A model generated the notes under the pieces. That model did not search any database. It was not told the origin of the DNA and was given only the letters and a program-made list of their open reading frames with translations. From positions 1-12,614 of the forward strand of contig CAZLSB010000109.1 in assembly GCA_964561825.1 (NCBI GenBank): DNA of 12,614 bases, read 5' to 3'. This document shows, one piece after another, positions 7,192 through 12,614 of this stretch (position 1 is its first letter; each line of letters begins with the position of its first letter). The DNA is from JADKFD01 sp964561825. Its GTDB lineage: Bacteria > Pseudomonadota > Gammaproteobacteria > Xanthomonadales > SZUA-5. Both the position numbers and the translations under genes were made by a program.

Positions 7192-7641
7192 ATGACCATT
7201 GCTTCCCGCTACGCTCCTTGGAATCTGCCGGTGAACGCGCCCAGTGAACTGCGCGATTTGCTTGACAAGTTCTTCCACGGCGATAGCCAAGACCAGTCGA
7301 ATGTGGTGACCAGTCAGTGGGCGCCGCAGGTGGACATCAAAGAAGAGCCCGGGCGATTTGTCATTCAGGCCGATATTGCGGGTGTTGATCCAAATGACAT
7401 CGAAATCCATATGGAGAAGGACATCTTGTCGATCAAGGGCGAGCGTAAGGCCGATGTCAAAGAAGAAAACGAGAAGTTCACCCGCATTGAGCGTTCGCGC
7501 GGGGTGTTCTATCGCCGCTTTGCACTGCCAGACAGCGCCGATGCCGAAGGCATCAGTGCCAGCGGCAAACATGGCGTACTGCAAATCGTGATCCCGAAGC
7601 GCCCGCAGACCACAGCGCGGCGGATTGCGATCAACAACTGA
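7192..7641 (+). CDS. Small heat-shock protein, Hsp20/alpha-crystallin family
   Basis: This is a 149-residue ATP-independent holdase that binds unfolding proteins in the cytoplasm. A variable N-terminal arm (about 1-45, with APWNLPVNAPSELRDLLDKF) precedes the alpha-crystallin domain (about 46-140), which shows WAPQVDIKEE, FVIQADIAGVDPNDIEI and the signature GVLQIVIPK. The C-terminal tail carries the I-x-I oligomerisation motif (IAI) in RRIAINN. The ATG at 7192 follows a GAGGAT Shine-Dalgarno sequence. A near-consensus sigma-32 promoter 50-75 bases upstream says the gene is heat-inducible. A strong hairpin follows the stop, and the co-chaperone gene cbpA is next. The family is certain; assignment to a named ibp or hsp subtype is not made. 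Confidence 0.95.
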   Translation: MTIASRYAPWNLPVNAPSELRDLLDKFFHGDSQDQSNVVTSQWAPQVDIKEEPGRFVIQADIAGVDPNDIEIHMEKDILSIKGERKADVKEENEKFTRIERSRGVFYRRFALPDSADAEGISASGKHGVLQIVIPKRPQTTARRIAINN

Positions 7642-7654
7642 GTTGTTCGGCACA

Positions 7655-7683
7655 CAGCTGGCGTCGCAAAGCGGCGCCAGCTG
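7655..7683 (+). terminator. Strong hairpin after hsp20, possible terminator
   Basis: CAGCTGGCGTCGC (7655-7667) and GCGGCGCCAGCTG (7671-7683) pair over 13 bp with one U-G wobble and an AAA loop. No T tract follows directly; only a short TTTT lies about 15 bases on. It could be a weak intrinsic terminator or a stabilising 3' structure that separates hsp20 from cbpA. Confidence 0.5.
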
Positions 7684-7802
7684 CGCTCCGCTGAACTTTT
7701 GGCCCGCGCAGCGGACTATATGACGTCAAAGGCCAACCTGCGCTACTAAGCTATTCTGGAAGCCGCGATCACCATTTTGCGTCTCTAGGGTTCATTACCA
7801 GC

Positions 7803-8711
7803 ATGCAATTCAAGGATTACTACAAAGTACTCGGCGTTAAGCCCGATGCGTCGGCCGATGAAATCAAAGCGGCGTACCGTAAGTTGGCGCGCAAGTTTCA
7901 TCCAGATGTCAGTAAGGAAAAAAACGCCGAGGAGCGCTTTAAGGATCTCAATGAAGCCTTTGAGGCGCTAAAAGAACCGGAGCGGCGCGCAGCGTACGAT
8001 CAAGCCAAAGCCAATGGCTTTCGGGCCGGCGACGAGTTTCGACCGTCCGGTCCGGGCGGCGGCGGTTTCGAGTTTGATATGGGCGACGCCGGCAACGGCC
8101 AATACAGCGATTTCTTCGAATCCCTGTTTGGTCGCGGGCGCGGTCCTGCCGCTGGCACCGGCCGGCGCCCACGCGGCCCCGAGGGCAGCGGCGAGGTGCG
8201 CGCCGAACTGGATGTGGAGCTCACGACGGCTTACAACGGTGGCAAGCAACGTTTCACGCTGCAGGGCTCACGCGGCACCCGCACGCTAGAAGTGAAAATC
8301 CCGAAGGGCACCCATTCCGGACAGACGATCCGCCTGTCCGGACAAGGTCATATCGGCCCGGACGGCACGCCCGGCGATTTACTGTTACAAATCAAATTAT
8401 TAGCCGATGAGCGATTCCAGTTGGACGGGCGCGATATCAGCGTGCAACTGCCGATCACACCGTGGGAAGCGGCGCTCGGCGCGCGCGTATCGGTACCCAC
8501 TTTAGGCGGCGCGGTGGAGATGGCAATTCCGGCCGGCACGCAGAGCGGTCGGCGCCTGCGTCTGAAAGGCCGCGGCCTGCCCGGTGAACCCAACGGCGAT
8601 CAGTTTGTGGTGCTGCAAGTACACGTGCCTCCGGCGCTAACCGACGCCGATCGCGCAGCCTACGAGGCTCTTAAAACCCAATTTAGCGAATTCGAACCAC
8701 GGCGGGGTTAG
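7803..8711 (+). CDS. cbpA: CbpA-type J-domain co-chaperone
   Basis: This is a 302-residue class II J protein that stimulates the DnaK ATPase and delivers substrates to it. The J domain (about 1-70) has the essential H33-P34-D35 tripeptide and the DYYKVLGV start. A Gly/Phe-rich linker follows (about 78-125). The C-terminal substrate-binding domains (about 130-300) contain KIPKGTHSGQTIRLSGQG and a second IPAGTQSGRRLRLKGRG. The CxxCxGxG zinc-finger repeats of DnaJ are absent, which separates CbpA from DnaJ. E. coli CbpA also binds DNA. The cbpM inhibitor gene often found downstream is missing; the next gene is convergent. The gene lies 161 bp after hsp20; only a weak AGGG precedes the ATG, and I found no convincing sigma-32 promoter. 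Confidence 0.93.
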   Translation: MQFKDYYKVLGVKPDASADEIKAAYRKLARKFHPDVSKEKNAEERFKDLNEAFEALKEPERRAAYDQAKANGFRAGDEFRPSGPGGGGFEFDMGDAGNGQYSDFFESLFGRGRGPAAGTGRRPRGPEGSGEVRAELDVELTTAYNGGKQRFTLQGSRGTRTLEVKIPKGTHSGQTIRLSGQGHIGPDGTPGDLLLQIKLLADERFQLDGRDISVQLPITPWEAALGARVSVPTLGGAVEMAIPAGTQSGRRLRLKGRGLPGEPNGDQFVVLQVHVPPALTDADRAAYEALKTQFSEFEPRRG

Positions 8712-9628
8712 TCACGGTCACTCTGCGCAGTTGCGTTTCGGCGCGCCGGCTGGCTGGCGCTGCGTTGCCACATCCAGGCAATCGCAAACAGAGTGAAATC
8801 AGCAGCCACTAAGACAATTCTAAAGCTGATCACCAGCGCTAATAACTCAGCATCGTTGGCCGTGCCGTTAAGGAACTGCAGCAGCAAAGCCTCACGCACA
8901 CCAATGCCACCAGGTGCACCGATCACCAAAAACCCGCCTATCCAGGACAACGCGACTGCGCCGAGCAGATGGCCGGGCACGATCGCATCAAGCAAATCGA
9001 CCGCTAACAGGGCAAAGGCCAACGTACTGAATAGAAAATAGCCCAGCCCACAGGCGCCATAGCCGATCGACCAACTGGCGCGTCCAGGCCAGCGCCGACG
9101 CGCCACCATCAACGCCAACAGACCTGACAACACCACGACGACCAACAGACTCAAACGATGCACCGCCAACTCGGCGGGCAGCGGCGAGAACAAGATCGCG
9201 AGCAGCAGTGCCAGCATCACCAACATGCCCGCTTCCAACACGCTGGCAACCAACAGTCCGCCGTGGCTGTGACCATCGGCACGACCATAAGCGTGTCGTG
9301 CGGCAAAGTGCAGCAGATTTCCCGGCAAGTACTTGGCAGGCTGCGATAGCGCGTAGCCAAGAAAGGCCGGCGCAAAGGCAATTTTGGCGCCGCTCGCTCG
9401 TACCACCAAGAACCAACCACAACTCAGCAGTGCGATGGCCAAGCTGCACGACACCCACGCAGCCAGAAAACGCGTAGTTGACGGCCAGGTCAAGCCGAGG
9501 TATTCCGGCGCACTGAGCACGGCCCACAGTTTTTGGCCGATATACCAACAACTGGCCAGCGCCAGCAGCGCGCCTATGCCGCGGGCAACTTCACTCAACC
9601 GCGACGGCGACACAAAGCCATGGTCCAC
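8708..9628 (-). CDS. LPG-synthase-TM (UPF0104-like) integral membrane protein
   Basis: This 306-residue protein is very hydrophobic, with about seven membrane segments (near residues 15-37, 52-76, 124-148, 158-176, 188-212, 220-242 and 262-286). AKYLPGN (about 98-104) and APGGIGVREAL (about 238-248) match the lysylphosphatidylglycerol-synthase transmembrane family, which includes the flippase part of MprF. The soluble aminoacyl-transferase domain of MprF is absent, so lysyl-PG synthesis is not implied. Many such stand-alone proteins sit beside glycosyltransferase genes and are thought to move lipids across the membrane. The GTG at 9628 overlaps the upstream methyltransferase gene by 34 bp and lacks a clear Shine-Dalgarno sequence; a GTG at 9613 is an alternative. 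The 3' end overlaps the convergent cbpA stop by 4 bp. Confidence 0.8.
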   Translation of the reverse strand: MDHGFVSPSRLSEVARGIGALLALASCWYIGQKLWAVLSAPEYLGLTWPSTTRFLAAWVSCSLAIALLSCGWFLVVRASGAKIAFAPAFLGYALSQPAKYLPGNLLHFAARHAYGRADGHSHGGLLVASVLEAGMLVMLALLLAILFSPLPAELAVHRLSLLVVVVLSGLLALMVARRRWPGRASWSIGYGACGLGYFLFSTLAFALLAVDLLDAIVPGHLLGAVALSWIGGFLVIGAPGGIGVREALLLQFLNGTANDAELLALVISFRIVLVAADFTLFAIAWMWQRSASQPARRNATAQSDRD

Positions 9629-10200
9629 GGCAGTGGTTGGCGCAGCTCGTGAATGTCAAAACGCGTGCGCAACAAGCGTTGGAATGCTGCTGCCGACCAG
9701 TGATTAATATGGCCTGGCGTGTTGCCCAAATCGCGCAGATAACGGCCTCGGCACATATTGAGCGCGCGCCAGAGTGGTTCGCGCGGCACGCTGATCAATA
9801 GCCAGGGATCAGCCATCTGCGCCAAATCGGCCAATCCACTTTCTGGATCGGGCAGATGCTCTAGGACTTCGCAACACACCAAAAGCGGTGCGCGCAGCGT
9901 GGCGCGCAGATCGGCGAGCGCCGCTTGGGCAAACGGTATCGTCAAGCCCGCCGCCAGTGCACGCCGACGCGCCTCTATCACTGCGTCTAGCGCGATGTCG
10001 TAGCCTTGCACCCGAAAACCAGCTTTGGCCAAGCGCATACTAAGCTCACCTTCGCCGCAACCCACCTCGACCGCAACCCGCTCTGGCTGCGCCAAGACAA
10101 GGGTACCAAACGCATCTAAAAAGCCGCCCATCAGCCACCGCGCGATGGGATTCCTGGTGTGGTACTTGTCATAAAAGTTACCAGCAGGTTGTTCGATCAC
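9595..10200 (-). CDS. Class I SAM-dependent methyltransferase
   Basis: The 201-residue protein has a Rossmann-type SAM-binding core: motif I as VAVEVGCGEGEL (about 42-53), an acidic residue closing strand 2 in GYDIALDAV, and a strand-4 motif CCEVLEHLPDPESGLADL. This is the Methyltransf_11/23/UbiG-like type that acts on small molecules, lipids or sugars; the substrate cannot be read. The frame is open to GTG 10218, but I prefer GTG 10200: GGAG (complement of 10208-10211) lies 7 bases before it, and it starts one base after the upstream glycosyltransferase stop. The ATG at 10205, in the ATGA overlap with that stop, is in another frame. Middle gene of a three-gene minus-strand operon. Confidence 0.85.
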   Translation of the reverse strand: MIEQPAGNFYDKYHTRNPIARWLMGGFLDAFGTLVLAQPERVAVEVGCGEGELSMRLAKAGFRVQGYDIALDAVIEARRRALAAGLTIPFAQAALADLRATLRAPLLVCCEVLEHLPDPESGLADLAQMADPWLLISVPREPLWRALNMCRGRYLRDLGNTPGHINHWSAAAFQRLLRTRFDIHELRQPLPWTMALCRRRG

Positions 10201-10201
10201 G

Positions 10202-11161
10202 TCATGGCTCCAAATCACTATCTCGCTTGTGTTCCAGCCGGCGCAATCGCCATTCGATGCGTTCTAACAAGCGGCGATTGACCGAAATCAGATCGGCCAA
10301 AAACCCCAGCACAAAGGTGATCAAACCAATGGTCACGCAAGCAGCGGCCAAAATCACCGATTGCACATGGCCGTCGCCAAAACCCATCGCCTTCAAGATC
10401 AAATAACGAAAGCCCGCAAGTAAACCCACTCCGGTAAATAACAAGCTGACTAGCCAGAAGAAAGTCAATGAACGATAGGTGGCAAAGATGCGCACGATCG
10501 TCGCCAAGGATTTAGCAACGTAATCGAGCATTCCGCGCACCAAGCGCGAGGGCCGCATATCCGCATTGGTGCGCACCGGTACGGAAACCACGCGGATATT
10601 GCTGCGGCCAGCTTGAATCAAAGTTTCAATCGTGTAGGTGTAGGTGTTGAACACGTTCAGACGCATCGCCACGTCCCGCGTCATCGCCCGAAATCCGCTG
10701 GGCGCGTCTTCCACATCCGTACCCGATGCCATCCGCACCACCCAGCTACCCAGGCGCTGCAAGCGCTTTTTCAACCACGAAAAATGTGCGGTGCCTTCGA
10801 TGGGCCGCGCGCCAACCACCAAGTCCGCGCGTCCCGCCAGGATCGGCGCTAGCAGCAGCGGAATATCGCGAGCGTCATATTGATTGTCAGCGTCGGTGTT
10901 AAGGACGATATCCGCACCCAGCGAGATCGCCTGCTCCAAGCCGGTCATAAAGGCGGTGGCCAGACCACGGTTGCTCGGGTGGCGAACGATGTGGTCAACC
11001 CCACAATCGCGCGCTACAGCACTGGTGTTGTCTGATGACCCATCATCAATGACCAACCACTCAACCTGGTCACAGCCAGCCAACTGCCGCGGCAACAGCG
11101 CCAGCGTTGTTGGCAATGCTGCGGCCTCGTTAAAACAAGGGATTTGAATGATCAGTTTCAT
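10202..11161 (-). CDS. Family 2 glycosyltransferase with C-terminal membrane anchor
   Basis: The 319-residue protein belongs to the GT2 family, close to the DPM1/DPG synthase type that transfers a sugar from a nucleotide donor to polyprenyl phosphate. The GT-A fold shows as IQIPCFNEAAALP, VIDDGSSDNT, the metal-binding D-A-D in LNTDADNQYD (residues 90-92 from ATG 11161) and APSGFRAM. Two C-terminal transmembrane segments follow (about 233-258 and 270-293), then a basic tail ending in ERIEWRLRRLEHKRDSDLEP. ATG 11161 is chosen because the protein then begins MKLIIQIP; GTG 11170 would add three residues, and neither has a strong Shine-Dalgarno sequence. First gene of the operon with the methyltransferase and the membrane protein, divergent from pilA. 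The donor and acceptor are unknown. Confidence 0.88.
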   Translation of the reverse strand: MKLIIQIPCFNEAAALPTTLALLPRQLAGCDQVEWLVIDDGSSDNTSAVARDCGVDHIVRHPSNRGLATAFMTGLEQAISLGADIVLNTDADNQYDARDIPLLLAPILAGRADLVVGARPIEGTAHFSWLKKRLQRLGSWVVRMASGTDVEDAPSGFRAMTRDVAMRLNVFNTYTYTIETLIQAGRSNIRVVSVPVRTNADMRPSRLVRGMLDYVAKSLATIVRIFATYRSLTFFWLVSLLFTGVGLLAGFRYLILKAMGFGDGHVQSVILAAACVTIGLITFVLGFLADLISVNRRLLERIEWRLRRLEHKRDSDLEP

Positions 11162-11302
11162 GCCACTCACGCAAGGTCAAGCAGGCCGCCAGAGTGCCCA
11201 GGGCCAAAGACTACACCGAAGAGTTGCGACGGGAACTGGGATCTCGCGCATGCGCTTCAAACGGATGTGACGACCAACCCAAGCAACCCAAGCAACCAAT
11301 CC

Positions 11303-11319
11303 GGGTCAATTTGTGACCC
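11303..11319. promoter_or_regulatory. Operator-like inverted repeat GGGTCA-N5-TGACCC
   Basis: Two perfect 6-bp arms (11303-11308 and 11314-11319) are separated by ATTTG. The size and symmetry suit a dimeric regulator. It lies about 140 bp upstream of the glycosyltransferase start and about 140 bp upstream of the pilA sigma-54 -24 element, so it could serve either side. The regulator is unknown. Confidence 0.35.
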
Positions 11320-11458
11320 TTTGTGGCAAGGGCAGTGTCGCCTAGTCAGTCATTCGTTTCAGATTTCAATGGAAACTCTATCCCCGACACCATGCTAGTG
11401 GTGGATAATCGCGGCGCGACGTGGCTTTTGACTCGCTGACGGTGCCAACGCTTCTATT

Positions 11459-11474
11459 TGGCACGCGCCTTGCT
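11459..11474 (+). promoter_or_regulatory. Sigma-54 (RpoN) promoter of pilA
   Basis: TGGCACGCGCCTTGCT matches the RpoN consensus TGGCACG-N4-TTGCW at every fixed position. The invariant GG is at 11460-11461 and the GC at 11472-11473, 12 bp apart. This predicts a start near 11485 and a leader of about 108 bases. In pseudomonads pilA is transcribed by RpoN with the PilS/PilR two-component system; the same control is inferred here. Confidence 0.88.
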
Positions 11475-11504
11475 ACACTAGACCTGCGGACTCACTGGCG
11501 CGTC

Positions 11505-11564
11505 GCACGGAACGAACGGACCCACTTTTAAGGGTCGAAACGACCCGCCAAAATTCGTTCGTGC
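11505..11564 (+). repeat. Two-tier stem-loop in the pilA leader
   Basis: GCACGGAACGAA (11505-11516) pairs with TTCGTTCGTGC (11554-11564) over 11 bp with one bulged G. Inside it, GGGTCG (11532-11537) and CGACCC (11541-11546) form a perfect 6-bp hairpin with an AAA loop. The structure ends about 15 bases before the AAGGAG Shine-Dalgarno sequence, leaving that site free. No T tract follows, so an attenuator is unlikely; a stabilising 5' structure is the simplest reading. Confidence 0.6.
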
Positions 11565-11592
11565 ACCTACCCCTTTCGCGAAGGAGATTCAC

Positions 11593-12072
11593 ATGACTAA
11601 GTTGAACAAAGGTTTTACCCTGATCGAACTGATGATCGTTGTCGCGATCATCGCCATCCTGGCTGCCATCGCTCTTCCGGCCTACCAGGACTACACCATC
11701 CGCGCCCAAGTCGGCGAAGGCCCGATCACCTCAGCCGCATTGAAGACGGGCGTGTCTGAGTTCTACGCTGACCGTGGCACGTGGCCGGCCGACAATGCTT
11801 CGCTCGGTATAACCAACACGGTGAGCGGCACCTACGTCGAAAGCGTCACCAACACTAGCGGGACGCTCACCATCACCTACGGCAATAATGCCAACTCCGT
11901 CGTTGTTAATTCGACCCTGGGTCTGGGCGCAGCCGTTAATGCCAACGGTGACATCTCATGGGTTTGCGGTGAGCGTGCGGTTCCGACGGGCTTCACTGAA
12001 GCCGCTGCTGGTGCAGCTGCCACGGCAACAAACGTGTTGGCGAAGTACCGCGCTGCAAACTGCCGCACGTAA
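11593..12072 (+). CDS. pilA: Major type IV pilin (prepilin PilA)
   Basis: The 159-residue prepilin is the main subunit of a type IVa pilus (twitching, adhesion, DNA uptake). A 7-residue leader, MTKLNKG, ends at the PilD cleavage site G7|F8; the mature protein starts with the N-methylated Phe and has Glu at position 5 (FTLIE). The hydrophobic helix ELMIVVAIIAILAAIALPAY spans the membrane and later packs in the filament core. C125 and C157 near the C terminus would form the disulfide that closes the D-region (32 residues apart). The middle (about 60-120) is rich in Thr, Ser, Asn and Gly, typical of variable, surface-exposed pilin. AAGGAG lies about 7 bases before the ATG. The gene stands alone with its own sigma-54 promoter and terminator; no pilB/C/D is in the window. 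Confidence 0.95.
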   Translation: MTKLNKGFTLIELMIVVAIIAILAAIALPAYQDYTIRAQVGEGPITSAALKTGVSEFYADRGTWPADNASLGITNTVSGTYVESVTNTSGTLTITYGNNANSVVVNSTLGLGAAVNANGDISWVCGERAVPTGFTEAAAGAAATATNVLAKYRAANCRT

Positions 12073-12096
12073 TCTTTACGGCATTTTTACAAAAGG

Positions 12097-12123
12097 CGGC
12101 CCGCTTTGCGGGCCGTTTTTTTT
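12097..12123 (+). terminator. Intrinsic terminator of pilA
   Basis: CGGCCCGC (12097-12104) and GCGGGCCG (12108-12115) form a perfect 8-bp GC-rich stem with a TTT loop, followed by eight T residues (12116-12123), 24 bases after the pilA stop. On the other strand the stem is followed by CCTTTTG, so it may also stop transcripts of the convergent acetoacetyl-CoA synthetase gene. Confidence 0.92.
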
Positions 12124-12189
12124 GCGTCAACGTCGAGCGTTTTTGTTGCGGAATCAGATGCTTTGCGCGTTCAACAAGTTGGATTCCCG

Positions 12190-12614
12190 CTAAGCCTGCG
12201 CCAACTCCACCCGGTCCCGAAAATGCTCCAAGGCTTGCGGATTGGCGAGCGCGTCGGTGTTTTTAACCGGTTTGCCGTGCACCACATTGCGCACCGCCAG
12301 TTCGACGATTTTGCCGCTGATGGTGCGTGGGATATCCGGCACCGCCAGGATTTTGGCTGGCACGTGACGCGGCGTGGTGTTGTCGCGAATCACTTTGCGA
12401 ATGCGCGCCTGCATCGCTTCATCGAGTGTATGACCGTCGCGCAGCCGCACAAACAACACCACGCGCACATCGCTATCCCAGTCCTGTGCGATACAAATCG
12501 ATTCCAGAACTTCGGCTAATTTTTCCACTTGCCGATAGATTTCCGCGGTGCCGATGCGCACGCCACCCGGATTCAAGGTGGCGTCTGAGCGGCCCAAGAT
12601 GATGATGCCCGCGT
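12190..12614 (-). CDS. Acetoacetyl-CoA synthetase, C-terminal part (5' end outside the window)
   Basis: This is the C-terminal 140 or so residues of an ANL-superfamily adenylating enzyme, running off the right edge (the frame stays open to 12614). GRSDATLNPGGVRIG followed by TAEIYRQVE is the hinge region typical of acetoacetate-CoA ligase, which activates acetoacetate to acetoacetyl-CoA with ATP, often for ketone-body or polyhydroxybutyrate metabolism. The catalytic lysine motif PRTISGKIVELAVRN is present, so the C-terminal lid domain is complete. The stop (TAG at 12190-12192) is about 65 bp from the convergent pilA terminator. Acetyl- or propionyl-CoA synthetases share the fold but differ in these motifs. 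Regulation cannot be judged without the start. Confidence 0.9.
   Translation of the reverse strand, partial: AGIIILGRSDATLNPGGVRIGTAEIYRQVEKLAEVLESICIAQDWDSDVRVVLFVRLRDGHTLDEAMQARIRKVIRDNTTPRHVPAKILAVPDIPRTISGKIVELAVRNVVHGKPVKNTDALANPQALEHFRDRVELAQA

Larger units (their letters stand above)
11171..11592. other. Divergent intergenic region between the glycosyltransferase gene and pilA
   Basis: This 422-bp stretch holds no gene I can support. It contains a 9-bp tandem repeat, CAACCCAAG (11275-11297, two copies plus a partial third), an operator-like inverted repeat (11303-11319), TGTC/GTC steps at 11336-11352 that might belong to a PilR site, the sigma-54 promoter (11459-11474) and the structured pilA leader (about 11485-11592). 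I could not find a convincing sigma-70 promoter for the minus-strand operon. Confidence 0.65.

Noticed and set aside
7138..7653. 171-residue antisense frame opposite hsp20
   Set aside because: It mirrors a clear Hsp20 gene, has no family features, and is the expected shadow of GC-rich coding sequence.
7750..7778. Sigma-32 promoter for cbpA
   Set aside because: CACCATTT at 7770-7777 resembles the -10 element, but no CTTGAA-like element lies 13-15 bases upstream; CTGGAA is only 8 bases away.
11275..11297. Tandem CAACCCAAG repeat as a CRISPR or iteron array
   Set aside because: Only two copies and a partial third of a 9-bp unit with no spacers; more likely a small slippage repeat.
11144..11398. 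84-residue plus-strand frame before pilA
   Set aside because: It starts inside the divergent glycosyltransferase gene, shows no domain, and contains the operator-like repeat region.

Overview
The window looks like the chromosome of a gammaproteobacterium. It is moderately GC-rich by eye and carries PhoB/PhoR, Ppk1/Ppx, CbpA, an RpoN-type pilA promoter and an acetoacetyl-CoA synthetase. A relative of the Xanthomonadales/Nevskiales is my best guess, but this rests on gene content alone and is uncertain. Most of the window is ordinary housekeeping and stress-response sequence. I see no CRISPR array, insertion sequence, phage, tRNA or rRNA.

Layout: (1) 28-894, yicC, a YicC-family endoribonuclease. 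(2) 895-1306, a gene-poor stretch holding two inverted repeats, a frameshifted minus-strand remnant of a winged-helix regulator, and the phoB promoter with a good Pho box. (3) 1307-7087, a plus-strand run phoB-phoR-ppk-ppx, where ppk and ppx overlap by one base. It joins phosphate sensing to polyphosphate synthesis and breakdown. (4) 7116-8711, hsp20 behind a near-consensus sigma-32 promoter, then the DnaJ-like co-chaperone gene cbpA: a small protein-quality-control island. (5) 8708-11170, a tightly packed minus-strand set: a membrane-anchored family 2 glycosyltransferase, a class I SAM methyltransferase and an LPG-synthase-TM-type membrane protein, suggesting a lipid-linked glycan or lipid modification pathway. 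(6) 11171-11592, a divergent intergenic region with a textbook sigma-54 promoter and a structured leader. (7) 11593-12123, a major type IV pilin gene (pilA) with a strong intrinsic terminator. (8) 12190-12614, the C-terminal part of an acetoacetyl-CoA synthetase on the minus strand, cut by the window edge.

How the parts work together: PhoR senses phosphate status and phosphorylates PhoB, which probably feeds back on its own promoter. Ppk1 and Ppx set the polyphosphate level and are probably co-transcribed. Regulation can be read from sequence at three promoters, each of a different type (Pho box, sigma-32, sigma-54). The least ordinary items are the decayed regulator upstream of phoB, the folded pilA leader, and the glycosyltransferase/methyltransferase/membrane-protein trio divergent from pilA. 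No convincing undescribed multi-gene system is visible.
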